Shown here piece by piece: positions 46,276-53,783 of a stretch of 64,000 bases of DNA (the stretch's first letter is position 1; each line of letters opens with the position of its first letter). The position numbers were made by a program, and so were the translations under genes. The notes below the pieces were generated by a model, which was not told where the DNA came from, made no database searches, and was given only the letters and a program-made list of their open reading frames with translations. The stretch comes from Polaromonas sp. A23 (lineage in GTDB: Bacteria; Pseudomonadota; Gammaproteobacteria; Burkholderiales; Burkholderiaceae_C). The stretch is from positions 1 to 64,000 of the forward strand of contig NZ_MUNO01000050.1 of the NCBI RefSeq assembly GCF_002001015.1, in the 5' to 3' direction.

Positions 46276-47379
46276 TTACTGTTTGGCCCCGCGCGCCAGC
46301 GCGGCGGCGCGTGAGGCGGCCAGTGCCTGCACATCGGGCGTTGTATGGGTGGGCCAGCCCGACAGGTGCTGCTGCGCAATGTCACTCAGTGCGGCCAGCC
46401 ATACCGGGTTGTCGTTCAGGCAGGGGATGTAGTTAAAACTCTGCCCCCCGGCACGCATGAAGGCTTCCCTGGCCTCCTGTGCAATTTCTTCCAGTGTCTC
46501 CAGGCAGTCGCCTGTGAAACCCGGACAAATCACGTCGACATTTTTAACGCCGGCCCGTGCCAGGGCCACCAGTGTGGGCTCGGTATAGGGCTCCAGCCAC
46601 TTGGCCTTGCCGAAGCGTGATTGAAAGGTCACGCGGTACTGCTCCTTGCTGAGGCCAAGCTCGGCTGCCAGCAGGCGGGCGGTTTTGTGGCATTCGCAGT
46701 GATAGGGGTCGCCCAGCTGCAGCGTGCGCTCGGGCACGCCGTGAAAACTCATGACCAATTTTTCGGCGCGGCCGTTTTTGGACCAATGGGCACGTACACA
46801 CGCTGACAGCGCGTCAATGTAGCCCGGGTGATCGTGGTAATTGTTGACAAAGCGAAACTCGGGAATGCGGCGTGTTTTTGCGGCCCAGCTGTACACCGCG
46901 TCGAACACGCTGGCGGTGCTGGTGCCGCTGTATTGCGGATAGGCCGGCAGCACCAGGATTCGCGTCACGCCTTCAGCCTTGAGCGCATTGAGTTGTGTTG
47001 CGATGGACGGCTGGCCGTAGCGCATGGCATAACGTACTTCGACAAAATGATCGCGCTCACCCAGATAGCCGCGCAGCATCGCCGCCTGTTTGGCCGTCCA
47101 TACCTTCAGGGGGGAGCCGTCCTTGGTCCAGATGCTGGCGTATTTGGCGGCTGACTTTGCTGGCCGCACGCGCAGAATGATGCCGTGCAATACCAGCCAC
47201 CACAACACCTTAGGAATTTCAATCACCCGTGGGTCGCTGAGAAACTGCGCGAGGTAAGGGCGCAGCGCTGCGGCGGTGGGGGCCTCGGGTGTGCCGAGGT
47301 TGCAATACAACACGGCCGTGCCACTTGCGGCGCTGGGCGGCTGTCCATGCACAAAGGTGGGTTCGGGAGAAAAAGACAT
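46276..47379 (-). CDS. hemH: Ferrochelatase
   Basis: 367 residues. It inserts Fe2+ into protoporphyrin IX, the last step of protoheme synthesis. Signature [31 protein letters not shown] contains the catalytic His, and [18 protein letters not shown] and [17 protein letters not shown] are family segments. AAGGGAG precedes ATG 47379. Its start codon overlaps an alternative start of the divergent HAD gene. Confidence 0.96.
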   Translation of the reverse strand: MSFSPEPTFVHGQPPSAASGTAVLYCNLGTPEAPTAAALRPYLAQFLSDPRVIEIPKVLWWLVLHGIILRVRPAKSAAKYASIWTKDGSPLKVWTAKQAAMLRGYLGERDHFVEVRYAMRYGQPSIATQLNALKAEGVTRILVLPAYPQYSGTSTASVFDAVYSWAAKTRRIPEFRFVNNYHDHPGYIDALSACVRAHWSKNGRAEKLVMSFHGVPERTLQLGDPYHCECHKTARLLAAELGLSKEQYRVTFQSRFGKAKWLEPYTEPTLVALARAGVKNVDVICPGFTGDCLETLEEIAQEAREAFMRAGGQSFNYIPCLNDNPVWLAALSDIAQQHLSGWPTHTTPDVQALAASRAAALARGAKQ

Positions 47380-47398
47380 GGGTTATTCTCCCTTACCT

Positions 47399-48109
47399 AT
47401 GCTCGACCTGACAATTATCAAAGCCATAACTCTTGACCTTGACGATACCCTCTGGCCGGTCTGGCCAGCCATAGAGCGGGCCGAAGCCGCACTCGACCAA
47501 TGGCTGGGACGCTACGCGCCCATGACCGCTGCGCTGTTTGCCAACCCCACGGCCCGCCACGATATCCGTGAACAGATTGTACGAACCCGCCCCGAGCTCA
47601 AGCACAACCTCAGCGCCATCCGGCGTGAGGCGATCCGGGTGGCCTTGTACCGCTCCAAGGAAAATCCCTTGCTCGCCGATGAAGCGTTCGAAGTTTTTTA
47701 TGCCGCGCGCCACGAAGTCACACTGTTTGACGACGCGGTGCTCGCACTCGAGTTTTTCTCGGCGCGTTTCCCGGTGGTGGCGCTGTCCAACGGCAACGCC
47801 GATGTGGGGCGCATTGGATTGGGGCCCTATTTCCGTGCGGCTATCAGCGCGCAGGAGTTCGGTGTGGGCAAGCCGGACCCGAGGATTTTTCATGCAGCTG
47901 CGGGCGCCGTGGATGTGGAGCCGCACAACGTGTTGCATGTGGGCGATGACGCAACCCTCGACATATTGGGCGCGCTCAACGCGGGCATGCAGACGGTCTG
48001 GGTCAACCGGGCCGACCACTTGTGGACGCACGAGGCCACGCCGCACGAAACCGTGACCAGCCTGACCGAGTTGTGCGACATGTTCAGACTTTCAGAGACA
48101 AAACCATGA
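47399..48109 (+). CDS. HAD-family phosphatase
   Basis: 236 residues from ATG 47399. An in-frame ATG at 47378 adds seven residues, has GGGAG upstream and would overlap the hemH start codon. Motif I is LDLDDTLW, motif II ALSNGN, motif III lysine GVGKPDPRIF and motif IV HVGDDATLDILGA; the helical cap is in between, as in the YigB/FMN-hydrolase subgroup. Substrate may be a flavin precursor or sugar phosphate. It overlaps the GST gene by 4 bp. Confidence 0.88.
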   Translation: MLDLTIIKAITLDLDDTLWPVWPAIERAEAALDQWLGRYAPMTAALFANPTARHDIREQIVRTRPELKHNLSAIRREAIRVALYRSKENPLLADEAFEVFYAARHEVTLFDDAVLALEFFSARFPVVALSNGNADVGRIGLGPYFRAAISAQEFGVGKPDPRIFHAAAGAVDVEPHNVLHVGDDATLDILGALNAGMQTVWVNRADHLWTHEATPHETVTSLTELCDMFRLSETKP

Positions 48110-48762
48110 CATTGAAGATTTACGGCATTGCGGCCTCGCGCACCTCACGCCCCTTGTGGGTTGCAGAGGAGCTTGGCCTGGTGTACGAGCGCATTGCCCA
48201 GCCCTACGAAAACGGCGCAACCCGCACGCCGCAATTCCTGGCGCTTAACCCCAACGGGCATATTCCGGTGATCGACGACGATGGTGTGCTGGTCTGGGAG
48301 TCCATGGCCTGTGCCCTGTACCTGGCCGGGCGTTTTCCTGGCGAGGTGCAGGCTTCGCTGGGCGCACTGAACCATGCAGAGCAGGCCGACATCCTGCGCT
48401 GGAGCTTCTGGGTTGTCACCGAATGCGAAAAGGATGCGCTGACTTTTCTCATGCATCGCGTGGCCATGCCCGAAGACAAGCGCAAGCCGGAGCTGGCTCG
48501 GGAGGCCGAGCGGCGCCTGGCACCGGCGTTGCGCGTGCTGGAACAACACTTGCAGACGCGCAGCTATGTGGCGGGTGAGCGCTTCACCGTGGCCGACATT
48601 TGCGTTGCGTCGGTGCTGGCCTGGGCGCAGCGTGCCGAGACCATGGCGCAATGCCCGCGGCTGGCTGACTGGTTGGAGCGTTGCCTGGCGCGGCCTGCAC
48701 AATTGCAGGTGCGTGTGATGGCCAAGAACGAGCGCCAGAACCCGCCACCGCCAAAAGTTTAA
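48106..48762 (+). CDS. Glutathione S-transferase family protein
   Basis: 218 residues. The N-terminal thioredoxin-like domain (1-80) has IYGIAASRTSRPLWVAEELG and the cis-Pro/glutathione-binding segment NPNGHIPVIDDDGVLVWESMACALYLA. The C-terminal helical domain contains AGERFTVADICVASVLAWA with the folding-box Asp. Tightly coupled to the HAD gene (ATGA overlap). Confidence 0.92.
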   Translation: MTLKIYGIAASRTSRPLWVAEELGLVYERIAQPYENGATRTPQFLALNPNGHIPVIDDDGVLVWESMACALYLAGRFPGEVQASLGALNHAEQADILRWSFWVVTECEKDALTFLMHRVAMPEDKRKPELAREAERRLAPALRVLEQHLQTRSYVAGERFTVADICVASVLAWAQRAETMAQCPRLADWLERCLARPAQLQVRVMAKNERQNPPPPKV

Positions 48763-48823
48763 GAAAAAAAGGCCGAATCCCCTTATTCCGCGGGCGCCAA
48801 TAGCTATCTATTTGGTAGCAAGC
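48763..48823 (+). repeat. Repeat A copy 9, containing the hpnE stop
   Basis: AAGGCCGAATCCCCTT, then GCGGGCGCCAATAGCTAT, then TTTGGTAGCAAGC. It lies between the convergent GST and hpnE genes; the last codons of hpnE (AQLATK) and its stop come from the second arm. Confidence 0.75.
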
Positions 48824-50085
48824 TGGGCGGCCTGCAGGCCGGAGCGGACCGCACCTTCCAGTGTGGCCGGGTAGGGGCCTTCCACATAGTCGCCGCAAGC
48901 AAGCAGGCCGGGCCGCACCTGGATGGCGGGGCGCTGAAGCCCGGGCAGGCAGGCAAAGGTTGCGCGTTTTTCCACAACGGTTTGCACCGCCTGAAGCCCG
49001 GCCTGGCCGAGTTGCCGTTCGCCCTGGCCCAAAATGCGCTGCGTGAGCGCGGCATTGTCAACGCTGCTGGCGCTCACCACAAAGGCCAGCAGGCCCGCCG
49101 GGCCGCCGAGCTGACCGCGGTCGAACACGAACTGTGCGGGCGCGTCTCCCTCGGGTGCGCTGGCGCGCAGCGTGAGCATGGGTTGGGCCAGTCGCGCGCC
49201 CGGCGAAAAAGCATAAACCGTGGTGATGGCTTCAAACTGCAATGCGCGGGTGTGTGCCAGCCATGACACGCAGGGCAGACCGCAGCTTTCAAGCAGCCGC
49301 GCGGCCTCTGCGGGTGGGCAGGCCAGAATCACGCGGTCAAACAGCGCACCATCAACCCGCCAGCCATTAGCGGCGGGCACGACTGATTGCGCGCGGCGGC
49401 CCAAGCAGACTTCACCGCCCCGCTGCGCCACCCATGCCAGGGCAGCGTCAGGCAGCAGGGCACTCAGGTCAACCCGCGGCAACAGCAGGTTGGAGCCGCC
49501 GGACTGCGCAAACAAGGCGTCGCGCAGCACGCGCAAGTACACCTGGGCGCTTGCGCGGTCGGCCGGGGTGTTCAGGGCCGACACGCACAAGGGTTCAATC
49601 AGTGTGGCCATCACTGCCGGGCTCAGGCCGCGACAGAGTTGTGCAACAGTGAGCTCCTGCGCGCACTGGAAGCCGGCGAGTTGCCAGCCCAGCGCGGCAC
49701 GCAACAGGCCGAGCTTGTCAGGCCAGGTCCAGCCCTGCGCAGTGACGATACCGGCCAGCGCGTCCAGCGGCGCAGGCAGCCGCGGAAAAGTCAGGCCCGC
49801 GCCATCGGGGAAGCGCAGAGTCAGTGGCTGGCGCAGCAAGGAGGCGGCAGCGTTCATGCCGACATCGGCCATCAAGCGCAGGGTTTCGCTGTAGGCGCCG
49901 ATCAGGATGTGCTGGCCGTTGTCCAGCACCAGCGGCGTGCCATCAGGCAACTGGCTTTCAATGCGGCGAGCGCGGCCACCGGCGATGCGCGTAGCTTCGA
50001 AGACGGTGACTTGCTGACCCAGCCGTGTGGCTTCAACCGCGGCGGCGCAGCCGGCCCAACCCGCGCCGATAACTGCAACTCTCAC
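48808..50085 (-). CDS. hpnE: Hydroxysqualene dehydroxylase HpnE
   Basis: 425 residues from GTG 50085, chosen because AGGG lies seven bases upstream and the FAD motif VAVIGAGWAGCAAA starts at once; the open frame continues upstream through repeat B and is rejected. It is a flavoprotein amine-oxidase relative that reduces hydroxysqualene to squalene. Typical segments are the GGRARRIES loop, LDNGQHILIGAYSETLRLM and the C-terminal ACGDYVEGPYPATLEGAVRSG. Confidence 0.93.
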   Translation of the reverse strand: MRVAVIGAGWAGCAAAVEATRLGQQVTVFEATRIAGGRARRIESQLPDGTPLVLDNGQHILIGAYSETLRLMADVGMNAAASLLRQPLTLRFPDGAGLTFPRLPAPLDALAGIVTAQGWTWPDKLGLLRAALGWQLAGFQCAQELTVAQLCRGLSPAVMATLIEPLCVSALNTPADRASAQVYLRVLRDALFAQSGGSNLLLPRVDLSALLPDAALAWVAQRGGEVCLGRRAQSVVPAANGWRVDGALFDRVILACPPAEAARLLESCGLPCVSWLAHTRALQFEAITTVYAFSPGARLAQPMLTLRASAPEGDAPAQFVFDRGQLGGPAGLLAFVVSASSVDNAALTQRILGQGERQLGQAGLQAVQTVVEKRATFACLPGLQRPAIQVRPGLLACGDYVEGPYPATLEGAVRSGLQAAQLATK

Positions 50086-50130
50086 CTTGGACCCTGTGGT
50101 GCCGCCCAATGCCCCAGAAACAGGCGCTGC

Positions 50131-50243
50131 CCGAGGTGGGGTATAGACCAGCAGGGGCCGCGGAACCGGCTTTGCCGGGCCGCAGGCGCAGCGGCCCCCT
50201 CGGGGGGCAGCGAACCACACGAAGTGGGGAGCGTGGGGGTCAT
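50131..50243 (+). repeat. Repeat B copy 5 (full length)
   Basis: GCAGGGGCCGCGG, CCGGCTTTGCCGG, GCGCAGCGGCCCCCT, CGGGGGGCAG, CACACGAAGTGG and GCGTGGGGGTCAT in order. It aligns with the copy at 2450-2550 and lies between hpnD and hpnE. The hpnD stop codon is its last bases. Confidence 0.85.
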
Positions 50244-51079
50244 ATCCTTCCGAAAGCCTGGGTCTTCCACGCCAGCCAGAACTTGCGCAGCGGCGTGAGG
50301 CTGACACGCTGGTGCAGCACCTGGTAGCCGTCGGCTGCAATTTCACGCAGCAGGGTGCGGTAGATGCTGGCCATCATCAGGCCGGGTTTTTGCGAGCGGC
50401 GGTCGGCTTCGGGCAGCAAGTCCAGCGCTTCGTCGTAAAGGGCGAGCGTACGGTCCGTCTGGAATTTCATGAGCGCGGTGAAGCGGTCCGAGTACTGGCG
50501 CTTGAGGATTTCGTGCGCCTTCACGTCGAACTGCTGCAGTTCGTTGACCGGCAGGTAGATGCGTCCGCGCAGCGCGTCTTCGCCCACATCGCGAATGATG
50601 TTGGTCATCTGGAAAGCCAGCCCCAGCTTGTGGGCGTAGGTTGTGGTGGCTTCTTCGGTTTGCCCGAAAATGTGCGCCGCGACTTCACCGACGATGCCCG
50701 CCACCAGGTGGCAGTAGGTCTTCAGGTTGGGAAAGTCGAGATAGCGGTTTTGTGTCAGGTCCATCTGGCAACCTTCAATCACTGCCTGCAGGTGCCGCGC
50801 TTCGATCTGGTAGCCGGGTGCCAGCGGCATCAGCGCTTTCATCACCGGGTGAGTGGGCGAGCCGGCGTAGGACTTGAGCACTTCGGCTTGCCACCAGGCC
50901 AGCTTGGTGTGTGCCACGCCGGGGTCGGTCACCTCATCAACGATGTCGTCGATCTCGCGGCAGAACGCGTAGAAGGCGGTGATGGCTGCACGCCGTTCCC
51001 GGGGTAAAAACAGGAAGGCGTAATAAAAACTGCTGCCGGATGCTGCGGCTTTTTGCTGGACATATTCTTCAGGGCTCAT
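50240..51079 (-). CDS. hpnD: Presqualene diphosphate synthase HpnD
   Basis: 279 residues. It condenses two farnesyl diphosphates to presqualene diphosphate. The first aspartate-rich motif is REIDDIVDE (D44, D45, D48) and the second is NIIRDVGEDALRGRIYLP; YCHLVAGIVGEV is also typical. ATG 51079 overlaps the stop of the DUF2867 gene by 4 bp. Confidence 0.95.
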   Translation of the reverse strand: MSPEEYVQQKAAASGSSFYYAFLFLPRERRAAITAFYAFCREIDDIVDEVTDPGVAHTKLAWWQAEVLKSYAGSPTHPVMKALMPLAPGYQIEARHLQAVIEGCQMDLTQNRYLDFPNLKTYCHLVAGIVGEVAAHIFGQTEEATTTYAHKLGLAFQMTNIIRDVGEDALRGRIYLPVNELQQFDVKAHEILKRQYSDRFTALMKFQTDRTLALYDEALDLLPEADRRSQKPGLMMASIYRTLLREIAADGYQVLHQRVSLTPLRKFWLAWKTQAFGRI

Positions 51080-51606
51080 GGGCCAGATTCTCGCAGGCTT
51101 GCCGCCACGGCTTGCGGCGCACGGCGCATCACCGCGGGGGCGATCACCTTGTGGGCCGGGCCTACAAAAAACATGTAAGTCCGCCCCAAGGTGTTGTGGA
51201 TGTGGACCACGGTGCTCAGAGTCAGCTTGTCGTGCGTGCCGTCGTGCGTCTCCTTGAGCACCGACAGCCGAGCCACCAGGTGTTTGTCGTCGTCCTGCAG
51301 GATCAGCTCATGCGCGTTGCTGCTGACCACCTCAAAAAGCCCCATGCGCTGGCCGGGAAGCGCTTCACCCTCCCGCACGGCTGACATGGCACCCAGGTTC
51401 TTCAGGCCGAAGGGCTGAACCACCCGGTTGCGCAGCCACATCAGCTTTTCCACCCATGCAGGCGTGCGCCGGGTGATGGCGCGGTAGATCTCGGTGGCGG
51501 TGAGCGCTGAGGCTGGCACCAGCACCTGGTACGCGTCGGCAAAGTCTGCGTTGTGCTGTGTGGTGGCGAGCGGACAGGCCGCGGGAATGGGAACGGATTG
51601 AACCAT
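51076..51606 (-). CDS. DUF2867-like protein inside the squalene operon
   Basis: 176 residues from ATG 51606; ATG 51624 inside hpnC is a possible longer start. No signal peptide or membrane helix. Family-type segments are WLRNRVVQPFGLK, GLFEVVSSNAHELILQDDDKHL and VVHIHNTLGRTYMFFVGPAHKVIAP, which suggest a beta-barrel ligand-binding (START/SRPBCC-like) fold. It is coupled on both sides (TGATG with hpnC, ATGA with hpnD), so a role in squalene or hopanoid handling is a fair inference. Function not established. Confidence 0.75.
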   Translation of the reverse strand: MVQSVPIPAACPLATTQHNADFADAYQVLVPASALTATEIYRAITRRTPAWVEKLMWLRNRVVQPFGLKNLGAMSAVREGEALPGQRMGLFEVVSSNAHELILQDDDKHLVARLSVLKETHDGTHDKLTLSTVVHIHNTLGRTYMFFVGPAHKVIAPAVMRRAPQAVAASLRESGP

Positions 51607-52487
51607 CAGAACAGGGCCTTCCATAAAACAACCACGGCATCCCAGGTGTTGAGCTTGGGGCGCTGCTTCAGGGTGCGGTAGTGCAGCGCTTCGATCTTGT
51701 CCAGGATGCGCAGGCCGCCCTGCATCACGCAGCGCAGCTCAAACCCTGCACGCCAGCCGTCGAAGCCGCCCAGCTGCGCGGCCACTGTGGCCGGAAGTTG
51801 TATGCCTTTTAGCATGCGGGCCCTTGCCGTGCGGGCGCAAGCAGCTATCAAATTTGTAGTGGAAGGCAGGACTTCCTGCCTGAGCAACTGGCCTTCGTCG
51901 ACACCGTGGGCTACCCACAAGTCCTGCGGCAGGTAGATGCGTCCGCGTGGAATGTCCACGCTCAGGTCTTGCCAGAAGTTGATCAGCTGCAGGGCGCTGC
52001 AGATGGCATCGCTTTGCTGCAGCGAGTCTGCATCCCTTACTCCATACAGATGTAGCAGCAGCCGACCGACCGGATTGGCGGAGCGGCTGCAATAGTCCAG
52101 CAACTCGGCTTCGCTGGCGTAACGCTGCTTGACAACGTCCTGTTCAAACGCACTCAGCAGGGCGGCCAGCAAGGGCACCGGAAGCTGGAACTGCTTTAAA
52201 ACCGGCTGCAGGGCGCCAAACACTTCCGGCCAGCGGGACGAGACGGGATGGCCTTCGGAGGCGGCCTGAAGGTCGGCGCGGTAGGCGGCCAGGTCTTGCA
52301 GGCGCTGGGCGGGCAGGGCGTCGCCCTCATCGGCGATGTCGTCGGCGGTGCGGGCGAACCAGTAGATGGCGGCTACCGCGGGACGCAGCCGTGGCGGGCA
52401 CAGCAGCGAGGCCACGGGAAAGTTCTCATAGTGTTGTGACGGCGCTTGCAGCGTTGCTGCGGTGCCGGTCGGAGGGCCTGGATTCAT
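51606..52487 (-). CDS. hpnC: Hydroxysqualene synthase HpnC
   Basis: 293 residues. It converts presqualene diphosphate to hydroxysqualene, the step before HpnE. Motif 1 is ARTADDIADEGD and motif 2 INFWQDLSVDIPRGRIYLP. First gene of a four-gene operon. A repeat A copy lies within the coding sequence and encodes part of STTNLIAACARTARARM, so this loop may differ from relatives. Confidence 0.93.
   Translation of the reverse strand: MNPGPPTGTAATLQAPSQHYENFPVASLLCPPRLRPAVAAIYWFARTADDIADEGDALPAQRLQDLAAYRADLQAASEGHPVSSRWPEVFGALQPVLKQFQLPVPLLAALLSAFEQDVVKQRYASEAELLDYCSRSANPVGRLLLHLYGVRDADSLQQSDAICSALQLINFWQDLSVDIPRGRIYLPQDLWVAHGVDEGQLLRQEVLPSTTNLIAACARTARARMLKGIQLPATVAAQLGGFDGWRAGFELRCVMQGGLRILDKIEALHYRTLKQRPKLNTWDAVVVLWKALF
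51805..51865 (+). repeat. Repeat A copy 10, inside hpnC
   Basis: CCTTTTAGCATGCGGGCCCT, then GCGGGCGCAAGCAGCTATC, then AAATTTGTAGT. It is antisense to hpnC. Frame is kept. Confidence 0.8.
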
Positions 52488-52502
52488 GGCTGGGATTGTC
52501 GC

Positions 52503-52531
52503 TTGACAAGCCTAGTGATTTACCCTAGATT
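52503..52531 (+). promoter_or_regulatory. Sigma-70 promoter of the RND efflux genes
   Basis: -35 TTGACA (52503-52508, perfect), 17-bp spacer, -10 TAGATT (52526-52531). Transcription should start about 70 bp before the adaptor gene. Confidence 0.65.
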
Positions 52532-52545
52532 ACTAACCGGTCAGT
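52532..52545. promoter_or_regulatory. Possible TetR-type operator
   Basis: ACTAACCGGTCAGT, an imperfect dyad centred on CCGG that overlaps the expected transcription start. Position and form suit a TetR-family repressor such as those controlling RND pumps. No tetR gene is in the window. Confidence 0.4.
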
Positions 52546-52606
52546 CAGTAGTACGTCTTTCCAAGCCTGTTTCCAGGTTTTTTGCCACCGCTTTTGTCAA
52601 CACATC

Positions 52607-53776
52607 ATGAATAAAACCGCATTTGCCATCCTCAGCAGCGCCGTCCTGCTGGCAGCCTGTTCAAAGCCCGCACCGCCCGAAGAGCCGGTGCGCGCCGTCA
52701 AGGTGATGACGGTGGGGACGGACTCTTTCATGTCGAACCATGAGTTTGCGGGGGAGGTCAAGGCGCAGGTCGAGTCCCGGCTGGGCTTTCGGGTGGGGGG
52801 CAAGATGATCCGGCGCCAGGCCGAACTTGGCCAGCACGTGAAGGCCGGGCAGGTGTTGGCCCAGCTGGACCCGCAGGACTACAAGCTGGCGGCCGACGCC
52901 GCGCGAGCCCAGGTGGCGGCAGCTTCGACCAACCGTGACCTGGCTGCAGCCGACTTCAAGCGCTACAAAGAGCTGAAAGACCAGAACTTCATCAGCGGCG
53001 CCGAACTCGAGCGCCGCGAAACCACATTGAAGGCAGCCCAGGCCCAGCTGGAGCAGGCGCAGTCGCAATTGGCCGTTCAAGGCAACCAGGCCAATTACGC
53101 GGCGCTGGTAGCAGATGTGTCGGGCGTGGTCACAGCCGTGGAGGCCGAAGCCGGGCAGGTGGTGTCGGCTGGCACGCCGGTGCTGCGCATTGCGGCTGAC
53201 GGCCCGCGTGATGTGGTTTTTTCAGTGCCGGAAGACAAGGTTGCAGCCATCAAGGTGGGTGCACCGGTCAAGGTGCGGGTATGGGCCCAGAACTTGGAGC
53301 TGACCGGCAAGGTGCGTGAGGTGTCCGCCAGTGCCGACCCGGCCACCCGCACCTACGCCGTCAAGGTTTTGCTGGACACCAAGGAACCGCCTGTGCTGGG
53401 TGCAACGGTTTATGTGCAACCAGAGGGCTTGGCCGCTGCGGGGGTGCAAGTCATCAAGCTGCCCACCACGGCGCTGCGCCAGGAGGGCAAGAACAGCGCG
53501 GTCTGGGTGCTCGACAAGGCAAGCATGACCGTGAAGTCGCAAACGGTGCAGATCGCCACGGCCGACGGCAACGAGGCTGTGATTGCGGGCGGCCTGCAGC
53601 CGGGCATGCTGGTGGTCAGCGCGGGTGTGCATGTGCTCTCGCCCGGCCAGAAGGTTACGCTTTATCAACCAAAAGTGGCTTTAGCCAACGCTCCGCCTTC
53701 GCAGACAGCTATCAATCCGATAGCAAATGCCGCTGCCGCCACCTTGCCGGCCACCGCCGCATCTGCGGCGAAGTGA
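52607..53776 (+). CDS. RND efflux periplasmic adaptor (membrane fusion protein), lipoprotein
   Basis: 389 residues. Lipobox LLAAC with lipidated Cys18. Beta-barrel and lipoyl parts (FRVGGKMIRRQAELGQHVKAGQVLAQLD) flank a coiled-coil hairpin of about 95-150. It links the inner-membrane pump to an outer-membrane channel. The C-terminal 50 residues are low-complexity Ala/Pro; a repeat A copy encodes KVALANAPPSQTAINPIANA, an unusual repeat-derived tail. It precedes the pump gene by 7 bp. Confidence 0.92.
   Translation: MNKTAFAILSSAVLLAACSKPAPPEEPVRAVKVMTVGTDSFMSNHEFAGEVKAQVESRLGFRVGGKMIRRQAELGQHVKAGQVLAQLDPQDYKLAADAARAQVAAASTNRDLAAADFKRYKELKDQNFISGAELERRETTLKAAQAQLEQAQSQLAVQGNQANYAALVADVSGVVTAVEAEAGQVVSAGTPVLRIAADGPRDVVFSVPEDKVAAIKVGAPVKVRVWAQNLELTGKVREVSASADPATRTYAVKVLLDTKEPPVLGATVYVQPEGLAAAGVQVIKLPTTALRQEGKNSAVWVLDKASMTVKSQTVQIATADGNEAVIAGGLQPGMLVVSAGVHVLSPGQKVTLYQPKVALANAPPSQTAINPIANAAAATLPATAASAAK
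53670..53730 (+). repeat. Repeat A copy 11, in the adaptor C-terminus
   Basis: AAAAGTGGCTTTAGCCAACG, then GCAGACAGCTATCAATC, then CGATAGCAAATGCC. Full-length copy in frame within the 3' end of the adaptor gene. Confidence 0.85.
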
Positions 53777-53783
53777 GGCTGGC

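Noticed and set aside
49990..50346. Upstream extension of hpnE to 512 residues
   Set aside because: It runs through repeat B and antisense hpnD; the FAD-binding motif begins right at GTG 50085, which has its own ribosome-binding site.
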